Below, piece by piece: positions 34,330 to 45,690 of a stretch of 64,000 nt of DNA. Location: NCBI GenBank assembly GCA_021324885.1, contig JAJPIF010000004.1, positions 62,001 to 126,000 on the forward strand. Direction: 5' to 3'. Position 1 is the stretch's first letter. Each line of letters starts with the position of its first letter. The notes under the pieces are model-generated. The model was not told the DNA's origin. It was given only the letters and a program-made list of their open reading frames with translations, and did no database searches. This DNA comes from Pseudomonadota bacterium. GTDB lineage: Bacteria; Desulfobacterota; Binatia; Binatales; Binataceae. A program made the translations under genes and the position numbers.

Positions 34330-35241
34330 ATGTCCGGGCTGAAGACTTCGATAGTTTCGGCGCGCTCAATGGCAGCGGCTGGCGCTGCGTTGCTGGTTTT
34401 GGTCATAGCCGCCAATGTCTGGGCGGGTCAGCGTATTGTCTCGCTGGCGCCGTCGATTACTGAAACTCTTTTCGCGATCGGGGCGGGACCGGATGTGGTG
34501 GGAGTGTCGCAATACTGCGACTACCCGCCCCAGGCACTCAAGCTGCCCAAGGTGGGCTCATTTTTGACTCCGAATCTGGAAGCTATCGTCGGATTGCGGC
34601 CGGCATTGATCGTTGGACTGGATACTTCATCCAATGATCGGGAGATCCGCGCCTTGCAGAGGATGGGATACCGGGTTTTGCTGGTTCATGACGATTCGCT
34701 CGACGGTATCTATGCAGGTATTCGGAGGATCGGCGAGACGACCGGCCATGCAGCGCAGGCGGATCAACTGCTTGGCTCGATACATGGCCGGATGCGCGCG
34801 ATACGCCAGCAGCTGATCGGCGTGCCGCCGCGCAAGGTTCTGATGGTGGTTGGTCACGACCCGTTGGTGGCGGTAGGCGGCGGTTATCTTGATCAGCTTT
34901 TGCGGATGGCCGATTGCATCGACATCGGCGCCGGCCTGGGCGTGGAATGGCCGCGGCTGAGCATGGAGTACATTATCGCGACGGCGCCCGACGTAATTCT
35001 GGATGGCCAGATGGGAACCGATCCGCAGACTCCGGGCGGATTCTGGAGCCGTTATCCGAACATTCCAGCCGTCCGCAACCATCGGGTCTTCAGCTACCCC
35101 CAGAACCCGGTGCTGCACCCGGGCCCGCGCGTCGGACAAACTCTGGAGATTCTCGCCTCACTGACCCATCCCGAAGCCTTTGGACCGGCCAACAAGCGCT
35201 CCAGCACGCATCCACTATCTGATGGTTCAGGCGGATCATGA
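34330..35241 (+). CDS. ABC importer substrate-binding protein, BtuF/FepB-like
   Basis: Periplasmic binding protein of 303 residues for vitamin B12, heme or a ferric siderophore. A signal peptide covers about residues 13-32 (SMAAAGAALLVLVIAANVWA). The mature part has the family pattern RIVSLAPSITETLFAIGAGPDVVGVSQYCDYPPQA, LKLPKVGSFLTPNLEAIVGLRPALIV and the later PDVILDGQ. It overlaps the permease gene by four bases (ATGA), so all three ABC genes are coupled. No TonB receptor or cobalamin riboswitch is visible, so the ligand stays open. Confidence 0.87.
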   Translation: MSGLKTSIVSARSMAAAGAALLVLVIAANVWAGQRIVSLAPSITETLFAIGAGPDVVGVSQYCDYPPQALKLPKVGSFLTPNLEAIVGLRPALIVGLDTSSNDREIRALQRMGYRVLLVHDDSLDGIYAGIRRIGETTGHAAQADQLLGSIHGRMRAIRQQLIGVPPRKVLMVVGHDPLVAVGGGYLDQLLRMADCIDIGAGLGVEWPRLSMEYIIATAPDVILDGQMGTDPQTPGGFWSRYPNIPAVRNHRVFSYPQNPVLHPGPRVGQTLEILASLTHPEAFGPANKRSSTHPLSDGSGGS

Positions 35242-36326
35242 CATCGCAATCGGCGCCCATCAGACTGCCGCCGCCCGATGCCACAGGTCAGCGGCCGGCC
35301 AGTGCCACCCCGGCGGCGCAGCCGTATCTGACCCGGGGACGGATGATTACGGTGCTTGGCGCGCTGACGGCAGTGCTGGCGGCCATATCCGTGCTGAGCC
35401 TGCTGTTTGGTTCCGTGAAGATTGACATGCTGCGGGCGCTTACCACGCCGGCTAGCCCCGATCACGCGATCCTGTTCGTGGCGCGGATGCCGCGCGTGCT
35501 GATGGGCGCGGTAGTGGGCGCGATTTTGGCGGCCGTCGGCGCGGCGTTGCAAGCGCTGGTGCGCAATCCGTTGGCGGAAGGCGGGACCCTGGGGATTTCC
35601 AGTGGCGCCGCCTTCGGCGCCGTCGTCGCACTGGTCCTGAGCTATCGCCTGGGCCTCGGACCCGGGGCGGTGCCGGTCGCGGGGTTCGTCGCCGCCCTGG
35701 TCTCGACCCTGGCGGTGTACCGGCTGGGCCAGATGCACGGCCGGGTTGAGCCGTTCAGTCTGCTGCTGGTCGGCGTAATCTTCAACACATTGTGGTCCGC
35801 GCTCATTCTGCTGATTAACAGCGTGGCGACTCTGTATCAGACCCGCAGCATCCTGTTCTGGCTGATTGGCAGTTTGGAAGCCCCAACCTACCGCGAGGTG
35901 ATTGCCGTGGGCGCTCTGGGTCTGGCCGGATTTACGTGGCTGATGTGGCACGCGCGCGATATGAATTTGTTGAGTCTCGGCGACGAGCCCGCACACGATT
36001 TAGGAGTCGAGGTCGATGCGGTGCGCCGCGCGATTTTCATCGCCACGTCGCTGATGATCGGGGCCGCGGTCTCGGTCAGCGGGATGATTGGTTTCGTGGG
36101 CCTGATCGTTCCTCATATTGTGCGGCTGGCCTTCGGTGCCGACCACCGTTTGCTGCTGCCCGCCTCCTTCCTGGGCGGCGCTGCTTTCCTGGTCGCCGCC
36201 GATCTGCTGGCCCGAATCGTAATTGCACCGGCCGAGCTGCCCGTCGGCGTCATCACGGCGCTGTGCGGCGGACCCTTCTTCATCTACCTGCTGCGCCGCG
36301 CGGGCCATCAGGGCATCGCCGTATGA
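35238..36326 (+). CDS. FecCD/BtuC-family ABC permease
   Basis: Inner-membrane permease of 362 residues with about ten predicted helices, forming a homodimer in this transporter class. Seen motifs: LFVARMPRVLMGAVVGAILAAVGAALQALVRNPLAEGGTLGISSGAAFGA (the RxPR and NPLAxPxxLG region), SLGDEPAHDLGV, the ATPase-coupling loop, and GMIGFVGLIVPHIVRLAFGADHR. The 35 residues before the first helix are Pro/Ala-rich and longer than usual. Both ends overlap neighbours by four bases. Confidence 0.9.
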   Translation: MTSQSAPIRLPPPDATGQRPASATPAAQPYLTRGRMITVLGALTAVLAAISVLSLLFGSVKIDMLRALTTPASPDHAILFVARMPRVLMGAVVGAILAAVGAALQALVRNPLAEGGTLGISSGAAFGAVVALVLSYRLGLGPGAVPVAGFVAALVSTLAVYRLGQMHGRVEPFSLLLVGVIFNTLWSALILLINSVATLYQTRSILFWLIGSLEAPTYREVIAVGALGLAGFTWLMWHARDMNLLSLGDEPAHDLGVEVDAVRRAIFIATSLMIGAAVSVSGMIGFVGLIVPHIVRLAFGADHRLLLPASFLGGAAFLVAADLLARIVIAPAELPVGVITALCGGPFFIYLLRRAGHQGIAV

Positions 36327-37114
36327 GCGGAAAGCAACCGGTGCTGGCGGCGCGCGGCGTGGTCGCCGGCTACCACCGACGCGCCGTCCTCAATGACGTC
36401 TCGATCGGGGTGGCACCCGGCGAACTGCTGGCGGTGGTCGGCCCCAACGGCGCCGGCAAGTCCACGCTGCTGAAGGTGCTCGGCGGCGCCATCAATCCTT
36501 ACAGCGGTGTGGTCGAACTCGAAGGCCGCCGGTTGAGCGATTTCGATCGGCGTACGGTTGCGCGGCGGGTGGCGTCACTGGGGCAGGAAAGCAACTGTGC
36601 TTTCGCGTTCACCGTGATGGAGATGGTGCTGATGGGGCGCGCTCCCTATCTCGGCGCGTTACGCCTGGAGGGAGAAGGCGACGTAAAGATCGCCCGCGAA
36701 GCGCTGGAACATTTCGATCTGCTGCCGCTGGCCGCGCGCGCCATCAACGAGCTTTCCGGCGGCGAGCGCCGCCGCGTTTTTCTCGCCCGCGTGCTTGCCC
36801 AACAGCCAAAGGTGGCCCTGCTCGACGAGCCGACGGCGTTTTTGGATCTCAAGCACGTTGCCGACATTTTTGCGCGGCTTGCACAGATGCGCCATGAGCG
36901 CGAAATGGCGGTGATAGCCACCTTGCATGACCTCAATGCCGCCGCCCAGTATGCTGACCGGATTGCGCTGCTAAAGGAGGGCAAGGTTGTTGGTTGCGGC
37001 CGTCCGGAGGAGGTCCTGACCCGGGAAAATCTGCGGCTGGTCTACGAAACCGAGATCTATGTCGGGCGCAATCCGGCCAGCGGCGCCCTCGCGATTCTCT
37101 CGGCCGCGCATTGA
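36323..37114 (+). CDS. ABC transporter ATP-binding protein, BtuD/FecE-like
   Basis: ATPase of 263 residues powering the importer above. Walker A VVGPNGAGKSTLLK at about residues 38-51, Q-loop SLGQES, signature LSGGERRRV near residue 146, Walker B KVALLDEPTAFLD near residue 168, and switch His in ATLHDLNAAA. The ATG overlaps the permease stop. An apparent longer frame beginning at 35936 runs through the permease gene and is not the real start. Confidence 0.92.
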   Translation: MSGKQPVLAARGVVAGYHRRAVLNDVSIGVAPGELLAVVGPNGAGKSTLLKVLGGAINPYSGVVELEGRRLSDFDRRTVARRVASLGQESNCAFAFTVMEMVLMGRAPYLGALRLEGEGDVKIAREALEHFDLLPLAARAINELSGGERRRVFLARVLAQQPKVALLDEPTAFLDLKHVADIFARLAQMRHEREMAVIATLHDLNAAAQYADRIALLKEGKVVGCGRPEEVLTRENLRLVYETEIYVGRNPASGALAILSAAH

Positions 37115-37124
37115 AATGGATAGT

Positions 37125-37180
37125 GCCCGCCTTTGAAGGCGGGCCCTTCATCCTTTCAGCGGCGGTCGGTAGCCGCCGCT
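37125..37180. terminator. Two adjacent hairpins between convergent genes
   Basis: GCCCGCCTT and AAGGCGGGC (37125-37144) form a perfect 9-base stem with a 2-base gap. AGCGGCGG (37158-37165) and CCGCCGCT (37173-37180) form a second 8-base stem. They lie between the ABC ATPase and the opposing Hsp20 gene and can serve both strands; CCTTCATCCTTTC follows the first. Confidence 0.65.
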
Positions 37181-37209
37181 TCAGAGTGCAACGGCTCTAT
37201 GCGACTTGC

Positions 37210-37704
37210 TTATGCGTTCTTCGATTCCAGGCGTTTGGTTTCATCCGCGACCTGGACCGGAATCTTCCTCTCGGTCAGCTCGGGTGGTAGCGGCGCCGAC
37301 AACTCCAGCACGCCGTTGCGATAACTGGCTTTAATCTGGTCGGGCTGGATTCCCTTGGGCAGCGTCATGGACCGCTCGTAAAGCACGCTATGCTCGGCCT
37401 GACCATTGCGGTGCCGCTCGCGCGACGCCTTAATCGTAAGGGTGTCTCCCGCAAACGAGACATCGATTTGATTGGGATCGACACCGGGCAGGTCGAAGCG
37501 CATCACCAGTTTGCCGTCCTCGATATTGGATTCGCCGTGCGGCCATATCGGCGCGCTACTCTCCTGCATATCCTGGCCGAAGAACCGTTCGAACAGCCGG
37601 TCCATCTCCTGACGGAACCGATTCATTTCCTGAAACACCGACCATCCGGAACTCCAAGGTTCCCACGACCATCCAGAGGACCAAGGCTGAAGTTCACCCA
37701 GCAT
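37210..37704 (-). CDS. Small heat shock protein, Hsp20/alpha-crystallin family
   Basis: ATP-independent chaperone of 164 residues. The N-terminal arm is Trp/Ser rich (WSSGWSWEPWSSGWSVFQEMNRFRQEMDRLFERFFG); the alpha-crystallin domain spans about residues 55-150 with KLVMRFDLPGVDPNQIDVSFAGDTLTIKASRE, then RSMTLPKGIQPDQIKASYRNGVLELSAPLP; a short IPVQV tail supplies the I-x-V-type oligomerisation motif. A very strong ribosome binding site (AAAGGAGGTGA) precedes the ATG at 37704; a longer frame to 37821 is unlikely. Confidence 0.93.
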   Translation of the reverse strand: MLGELQPWSSGWSWEPWSSGWSVFQEMNRFRQEMDRLFERFFGQDMQESSAPIWPHGESNIEDGKLVMRFDLPGVDPNQIDVSFAGDTLTIKASRERHRNGQAEHSVLYERSMTLPKGIQPDQIKASYRNGVLELSAPLPPELTERKIPVQVADETKRLESKNA

Positions 37705-37906
37705 CTCAGATTCACCTCCTTTCGTTCTGCTCAGGTGTATCAAGCCTTCCAAGCGAAAAAATAAATCGGTTGGCGCCGCCGTCAAGAGGGTCGGAATTAA
37801 AAACCGCAACCGCATCAGCAAAAGGCCGTCGATCTGCGCGTGATCCAGGCATGTTGCAGATCACCGAGCGCTGAACTCTTCGCCCAGCACATCGGCGCGC
37901 CCGTCG

Positions 37907-40255
<2,349 letters not shown>

Positions 40256-40313
40256 GACCTTTATTTTAGCCGCGGCGCGTCCACAATGCGCGCTCCCGGA
40301 AGACCGGCGCCAA

Positions 40314-40763
40314 TCAGGCCCGGTGTCCGCGGCTTGCGATTGCCCGATCGATCGAAAGCGCGCCGGCTCCATTAATGACCAGCGCGATACAGATCGCAAT
40401 TACCAGCAGATGGTACTCGAAGCCCTCGCCCTTTTTGTTGCCAAACCAGTTCATGAACAGGCCGAATTTCCAATGCACCAGGTAAACAGCGCCGATCATG
40501 TCTGCGGCGATGCCTAAGGCCGCGATTCGCGTCAGAAAACCGACGATCAAGCCGAGGCCGCCTAGAAACTCCGCGGCGAACACACAACCAGCCAGCGGCG
40601 CCGGGATGTGCATCTGATGCGTGAACATGTGGAAGCTTTGAAGCAGCGTCATCCCCCCGAACCATCCCAACACCTTTTGCGAACCATGCAGAAACATGAT
40701 GACGCCCAGGACCAGCCGGAGAACCAGAGATGACACTCCGCCATTGGTTCTGAACAGAGCCAT
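40314..40763 (-). CDS. DoxX family membrane protein
   Basis: Four-helix membrane protein of 149 residues with the DoxX pattern: [93 protein letters not shown]. DoxX-like proteins take part in thiol or quinone redox and oxidative stress, but the role of this one is not known. GGAGG lies six bases before the ATG. It is 58 bases upstream of the copper ATPase on the same strand. Confidence 0.87.
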   Translation of the reverse strand: MALFRTNGGVSSLVLRLVLGVIMFLHGSQKVLGWFGGMTLLQSFHMFTHQMHIPAPLAGCVFAAEFLGGLGLIVGFLTRIAALGIAADMIGAVYLVHWKFGLFMNWFGNKKGEGFEYHLLVIAICIALVINGAGALSIDRAIASRGHRA

Positions 40764-40822
40764 ATAGAGCCTCCTGCAAAATTTCGCCGGCCGGCAGCGC
40801 GGTGCTCGGCCCGAATTTATGT

Positions 40823-42724
40823 TTAGCCCAGTTCAGCGCGCATCTGCCGCCATGCGGCGCGGATTTCCTCCACGGATCCCTCATCTTCGATGGTCGAGAT
40901 GTCGCCCGGGTCGCGTTCGAGAATCACCGCCTTGAGCACGCGCCGCATGATTTTGCCGCTGCGAGTTTTGGGCAAAGAACTGACAAAGTTGATGTCGCCG
41001 ATGACCGCGACCGGACCCAGTTGACGGCGCACCACGTCGCGGCATTCCTGGGCCAACTGGGGCGAAGCCTGATAGCCGGGTTTGAGCGCGACGAACGCCA
41101 CCAGCACCTCGCCCCGCAGTTCGTCGGGACGCCCAGTGACGCCGGACTCGGCAACGGCAGGATGCTCCAAAAAGGCTGTCTCGACCTCGACGGTTCCAAT
41201 CCGATGGCCGGCGATCTTGATAATGTCATCGGCGCGCCCGCTGAACCAGATATAGCCGTCTTCATCCAGATGAGCGGCGTCGCCGGTGAAGTAAACCCCC
41301 GGTATCTGTGACCAGTAATCGCGCTCGTAGCGCTTGGCGTCATTCCAGATGGTTGGCGTCAGACCGGGGAACGGCCGCGTGATGACCAGCAGCCCTTTTT
41401 CGCCGGGCTCGCAGCGTTTGCCGTCCAGGGTACGTATTTCGACTTCGAATCCGGGCATCGCCACGCCTGCCGAGCCGGGTTTGATCGGGAGCATGTGGAT
41501 GCCGTACGGGTTGCCCATCACGGGACCGCCGGTTTCGGTCTGCCACCAATGGTCCATCACTGGAACGCGGTCATGGAATAGGTCCTTCTGAAGCCATTTC
41601 CAGGCTGGCGCGTTCAGCGCCTCGCCCGCGCAGAATACGCGCTCGACGCTATCCAGATTGAAACCGCGGGCCGGTTCCGTCCCCGACTTCATCAGCATCC
41701 GTACGGCGGTTGGTGCCGTGAATACCCCCGTAACGCGATTTTCCGCCACAATCCGGTAGAAAGTTTCGGGGCCCGGATGGTCCAATGCGCCCTCATAGGC
41801 GATAGTGGTGCATCCGACGAGCAGCGGCGCGTAAACGATATAACTGTGGCCGACTACCCATCCGATGTCTGAAGTGGACCACCAAACGTCGTTTTGTTTC
41901 ATCCCGAAGCACCATGACGCTGTCGAGCGGATTCCGACCTGGTATCCGCCATGGCTGTGAACGGCGATCTTGGGGCTCGCGGTAGTGCCCGAAGTCGCCA
42001 ACAGATAGGCGGGCTCGTTAGCTTCCATCGGCTCGAAGCCGTCAGGATGGCCCTCACCCGCCCGCACAAAATCCTCCCACAGAATGTCCCTGCCGGGCTT
42101 GAGGTCGGGCGGTGGATTGCCGCGCGCCAGCATCACCACCTTTTCGATCGGCGATCCGCGCTCTGCGAGCGCCGATTTGGCCAGTTTCCAAAGGTCTACG
42201 TGGTTGCCTTTGCGTGTGGTGTGATCGGCCGTGATCAGCACGCGCGCGCCCGCCAGACGGCATCGCTCGGCCAGCGCGCCACTGCCGAAGCCAGCGAACA
42301 CCACCAGATGGCTGGCGCCGATGCGGGTGGTCGCGAGCATCATCATGATCGCCTCGGGCATCGTGGGCATGTAGATCGCGACGCGGTCTCCGCGGTTTAC
42401 ACCCAACGCCCGCAGGGCGGCGGCCAATCGCTTCACCTCGGCCAGCATTTGGGCATAGGTGAAGACGCGGCGAGCACCGTTCTCGTGCTCGGCAATAAGC
42501 GCGGTGCGGCCGCCGTTGCCGCGCTCGACCTGAAGATCGAGGCAGTTGTAGCTGATGTTGGTAGTCGCGCCGCTAAACCATCGAAAGGTCGGCGGTTCCC
42601 ATTCCAGCACCCGATCCCAGGTACGGAACCAGAACACCTCGCGCGCCGCCCTGGCCCAGAAGGCTTCAGGGTCATTGCGTGCTTCGTGCTGCCAGCGTTT
42701 ATAGATAGCGCTTACTACTTCCAT
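40823..42724 (-). CDS. AMP-forming acetyl/propionyl-CoA synthetase
   Basis: Activates a short carboxylic acid to acyl-CoA through an acyl-AMP. 633 residues. The ATP loop is LLATSGTTASPKIAVHSHG near residue 241; WWQTETGG near residue 393 contains the Trp that limits acyl-chain length in acetyl-CoA synthetases; GDAAHLDEDGYIWFSGRADDIIKIAGHRIG covers the hinge; LPKTRSGKIMRR holds the catalytic Lys near residue 590. The KPGSAGVAMPGFEVEI and NPYGIHMLPI segments look more like propionyl-CoA synthetases. GGAGGG lies five bases before the ATG at 42724. Confidence 0.9.
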   Translation of the reverse strand: MEVVSAIYKRWQHEARNDPEAFWARAAREVFWFRTWDRVLEWEPPTFRWFSGATTNISYNCLDLQVERGNGGRTALIAEHENGARRVFTYAQMLAEVKRLAAALRALGVNRGDRVAIYMPTMPEAIMMMLATTRIGASHLVVFAGFGSGALAERCRLAGARVLITADHTTRKGNHVDLWKLAKSALAERGSPIEKVVMLARGNPPPDLKPGRDILWEDFVRAGEGHPDGFEPMEANEPAYLLATSGTTASPKIAVHSHGGYQVGIRSTASWCFGMKQNDVWWSTSDIGWVVGHSYIVYAPLLVGCTTIAYEGALDHPGPETFYRIVAENRVTGVFTAPTAVRMLMKSGTEPARGFNLDSVERVFCAGEALNAPAWKWLQKDLFHDRVPVMDHWWQTETGGPVMGNPYGIHMLPIKPGSAGVAMPGFEVEIRTLDGKRCEPGEKGLLVITRPFPGLTPTIWNDAKRYERDYWSQIPGVYFTGDAAHLDEDGYIWFSGRADDIIKIAGHRIGTVEVETAFLEHPAVAESGVTGRPDELRGEVLVAFVALKPGYQASPQLAQECRDVVRRQLGPVAVIGDINFVSSLPKTRSGKIMRRVLKAVILERDPGDISTIEDEGSVEEIRAAWRQMRAELG

Positions 42725-43087
42725 CTCGACCCTCCATCTCTGCGCATGAGAATAGTGCGGGAACCGGGATTCGCAACAGAGTGCCGGTTTGCCGCCAAGG
42801 TGCTTGCGTCGATTGATCGGCGTAACTTCGGATGCGGTTTGTGCGATCTGTTTTCGGTGAAAAACCCATGTCGGCATGGAACCGGGTGGCGTGGGAGCCG
42901 TGGTCGCCAAGCCGCGGACCGCCTATCTCCACCTGTTTTCTATCCGTGTCGGTCAATCAAACCTGAAATGGCAGCGATGCAGGCAGGCCGCCATGACTTC
43001 TAAAGTCGCGTTGCAGGCCGCCCCAATCTCGCGCGACGCCTACCCTACCCTGCGATCGGACGATATGATGCGAGCTGCTATCTCGCG
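42725..43087. other. Divergent intergenic region of 363 bases
   Basis: Lies between the acyl-CoA synthetase and the heptosyltransferase, which point away from each other, so it should carry both promoters. No open frame here has family resemblance. I see no confident promoter boxes or inverted repeats. Confidence 0.4.
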
Positions 43088-44137
43088 ATGAACGATGGTA
43101 AGAGCGCCAGCGGCGCACCGCGCCGAATCCTGATCGTGCTGATGGGATCGATCGGCGATGTGGTGCGCGCCCTGCCCCTGCTCGGACGACTGCGCAAAGC
43201 CTATCCGCACGCGTATATCGCATGGGCGGTCGAGCCCAAATCCGCGCCGATTCTCGAGGATCATCCGTGGCTGGACGACATGATCATTTATGACCGCACG
43301 CGCGCGCCGTGGAGTTTTCCTTCTTTTTTGCGCCGTTTGCGAGCGGGACGCTTCGATTTGGTGCTGGACCTGCAAAGACATCTCAAGAGCGGGCTGGCCG
43401 GATGGATTTCAGGGGCGCCCGATCGCGTTGGCTTTTCCACCGCCAATAGCAAGGAATTCAATCACTGGTTTTCCACTCGCCAGGTGCCGGCACAACCCAA
43501 CCTGCGGCTGAAGCTGCTACAGTACCAGAGCTTTGGCGATGCTCTGGGAATAAATGCGGCGCCCATTGAATTCGGCCTCGAGCCCGCCGATCATAAGCTG
43601 CGGCACGCGGCGGAACTGATCGGCGATACCTCGCGTCCGCTGCTGGGCGTGATCCTGGGCTCATCGTGGGAGAGCCGGATTTATTTTCCGCAATCCATCG
43701 CCGAAGTTATCCGCCAACTGCATCAACGTCATGGTCTGACGCCGGTGTTGATCGGCGGACCAGAGGATCGGGCGCTGGCAGACGCTGTGCGGCGTCATTT
43801 CGACAATGCGGATGTCATCGACCTGGCGGGACGAACCCGCTTGAAAGATCTCCCCGCCATCTTTCGCCTTTGCCGCGTCGCCTTCGGGCCCGATTGCGGC
43901 CCGATGCATATCGCCGCGGCAGTGGGATGTTCAATCGTGTCCCTGTGGGGCTCGACCGCGCCGCAGCGCTCGGCGCCATGGGGCTTTGCCGATCTCGCAA
44001 TCAAGGCCGAAATACCGTGCCATCCATGCTACCTGCGCCGATGCCCCATCGATCGCGAATGCATGCGGCGGATTCAACCCGCCGCGGTAGTCGCGGCGGT
44101 GGAGAGGGCGCTGGCGGCCTCGGCTTTGGCCACTTGA
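43088..44137 (+). CDS. Glycosyltransferase family 9 (heptosyltransferase-like)
   Basis: Adds a heptose (or similar sugar) to the LPS inner core. 349 residues, GT-B fold: RRILIVLMGSIGDVVRALPLLGRLRKAYP at the N-terminus; GVILGSSWESRIYFPQSIAEVI, PVLIGGPEDRALA and VAFGPDCGPMHIAAAVGCSIVSLWGSTAPQRSAPWG in the C-terminal nucleotide-sugar domain. Closest in appearance to WaaC/WaaF. Its stop overlaps the start of the kinase gene by one base (TGATG). Confidence 0.88.
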   Translation: MNDGKSASGAPRRILIVLMGSIGDVVRALPLLGRLRKAYPHAYIAWAVEPKSAPILEDHPWLDDMIIYDRTRAPWSFPSFLRRLRAGRFDLVLDLQRHLKSGLAGWISGAPDRVGFSTANSKEFNHWFSTRQVPAQPNLRLKLLQYQSFGDALGINAAPIEFGLEPADHKLRHAAELIGDTSRPLLGVILGSSWESRIYFPQSIAEVIRQLHQRHGLTPVLIGGPEDRALADAVRRHFDNADVIDLAGRTRLKDLPAIFRLCRVAFGPDCGPMHIAAAVGCSIVSLWGSTAPQRSAPWGFADLAIKAEIPCHPCYLRRCPIDRECMRRIQPAAVVAAVERALAASALAT

Positions 44138-44940
44138 TGGGTGCCGATCCAATCACGATCCACGGCTGGCGCATCGATGCCGTCGGCCAATGGTTGACCA
44201 ACGATCGGCAGTTGTTTGAGGCCGCTGCAAGCCAGGCAGTGCGCACGATTGAAGGCACTGAGGGCTGCCTGTACCATCGCTCACGGCACGCGATGACTTA
44301 TTTGACGCAAATTTCCGGTCCAGATGGCAATCCGGTGGAAGTGTACATCAAAGCCTATAATGCTCCGGGGCGAGCTGCAGCATTGAAGGAGATGATGCGG
44401 GGCGGGCGCGCCGGTAACGTGATGCGCATGACCGCGGCGCTGCGTCGCGCGGGATTTTCGACCCCGGCCTTGCTGCTGGCCGGAACCCATCGGAGCAGCA
44501 AAATGACGATGGTGGCAGCCGCGCGCGCAGACGGGATCTCCCTGCCTCAACTGCTCGCTGATTGTCAGTCCGCGGCGTCGCCGATGCGCAAACGCAGGTT
44601 GCTGGGTGCGCTCGGCAGCGAAGTCGCCCGGCTCCATCGCTGCGGTTTTATCCACGGCGACCTGACCCCGTTCAATATCTTCGTCGTGTCGGGCGAGCCG
44701 CCGCGTTTTATCTTCCTGGACCACGACCGCACGCGCCGCGCATTTCCGGCGGGACGGCGCTATCGGCAACTGCGCAACCTCGTGCAGTTGGGACGGTTTG
44801 ACCTGGCTGGGATTTCCAACACGGACCGTCTGCGGGTTTTCCACGCGTATGCAGCCGCAATGCAGCTTAGGCGGGCGCGCGCGATAGGACGCCGGGTCGG
44901 ATCGATGCTGGCCCGGCGCAGGCGGCGTGACGCCAGCTGA
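44137..44940 (+). CDS. LPS core (Kdo/WaaP-type) kinase
   Basis: Predicted protein-kinase-fold enzyme of 267 residues that phosphorylates an LPS core sugar. The catalytic loop is seen as GFIHGDLTPFNIFV near residue 170 (HGDLxxxN) and the metal-binding loop as FLDHDRTRR near residue 190. The N-lobe contains VEVYIKAYN, whose Lys should bind ATP. The pattern fits the Kdo kinase/WaaP/InaA group. The true start is the ATG at 44137, overlapping the glycosyltransferase stop; an apparent frame from 43666 runs through the preceding gene. Confidence 0.83.
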   Translation: MGADPITIHGWRIDAVGQWLTNDRQLFEAAASQAVRTIEGTEGCLYHRSRHAMTYLTQISGPDGNPVEVYIKAYNAPGRAAALKEMMRGGRAGNVMRMTAALRRAGFSTPALLLAGTHRSSKMTMVAAARADGISLPQLLADCQSAASPMRKRRLLGALGSEVARLHRCGFIHGDLTPFNIFVVSGEPPRFIFLDHDRTRRAFPAGRRYRQLRNLVQLGRFDLAGISNTDRLRVFHAYAAAMQLRRARAIGRRVGSMLARRRRRDAS

Positions 44941-44957
44941 AAGGATTTTCTTGGTCT

Positions 44958-45650
44958 ATGGCGGAGCAGGTTAAAATTTCCGTCGTGATGCCGGTCTATA
45001 ATGAGGCCGCCACTCTCACCCAGGCCATCCAGCGCGTGCTCAACTGCGGCTTTGACTGCGAGGTAATCGCCGTCGATGACGGTTCGACCGACGGCACCCG
45101 CGAGCTGCTCAAGAACTACCACGACCCGCGCGTGCGATGCTTCTTTCAGGCCGTCAATCGTGGCAAGGGCGCGGCGCTGCGGCTGGGTTTCGCCGCGGCG
45201 CACAATGATATCGTGGTGGTGCAGGACGCCGACCTCGAATACGACCCCCGCGACTATCACGCCCTGCTGCAGCCGCTGATCGACGGCCGCGCCGATATGG
45301 TGTATGGATCGCGCTTCCTGGGCGGACCCCATCGCGTGCTGTTTTTCTGGCATTACGTGATCAACCAGGGGCTAACGCTGCTGGCCGACGCGCTTTGTAA
45401 TTTGAACCTCAATGACATGGAAACGGGGATGAAGGCGTTCCGGCGCGACAAGCTCGCCACCCTGACGCTTACCGCCAACCGTTTCACCTTCGAACCCGAA
45501 ATCACGGTCAAGGCCGCGCGCGCCGGATGGCGAATTTACGAAGTACCGATTTCATACTCGGGGCGCACCTACGCCGAAGGAAAAAAAATCGGCTGGCGCG
45601 ACGGTCTCGCCACCATCGCCGCGCTGCTGTACTACCGGATTTTCGATTGA
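44958..45650 (+). CDS. Glycosyltransferase family 2
   Basis: Inverting GT-A enzyme of 230 residues resembling dolichyl-phosphate mannosyl/glucosyl transferases. SVVMPVYNEAATL at the start, VDDGSTDGTRELL near residue 41, NRGKGAALRLGFAAA near residue 68, the metal-binding QDADLEYDP near residue 90 (DAD), and GSRFLGG near residue 116. It has no C-terminal membrane helices, so it is cytoplasmic or peripheral. It lies 17 bases after the LPS kinase and probably loads a lipid carrier or modifies the core. Confidence 0.88.
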   Translation: MAEQVKISVVMPVYNEAATLTQAIQRVLNCGFDCEVIAVDDGSTDGTRELLKNYHDPRVRCFFQAVNRGKGAALRLGFAAAHNDIVVVQDADLEYDPRDYHALLQPLIDGRADMVYGSRFLGGPHRVLFFWHYVINQGLTLLADALCNLNLNDMETGMKAFRRDKLATLTLTANRFTFEPEITVKAARAGWRIYEVPISYSGRTYAEGKKIGWRDGLATIAALLYYRIFD

Positions 45651-45690
45651 ACCACTGCCTGCGGACCAAGCAGTCAGTCGGGATTGGTCT

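Noticed and set aside
35936-36322. Long frame joined to the ABC ATPase
   Set aside because: It is a shadow within the permease gene; the ATPase begins at the ATGA overlap at 36323.
43666-44136. Long frame joined to the LPS kinase
   Set aside because: It runs in another frame through the glycosyltransferase gene; the kinase starts at 44137.
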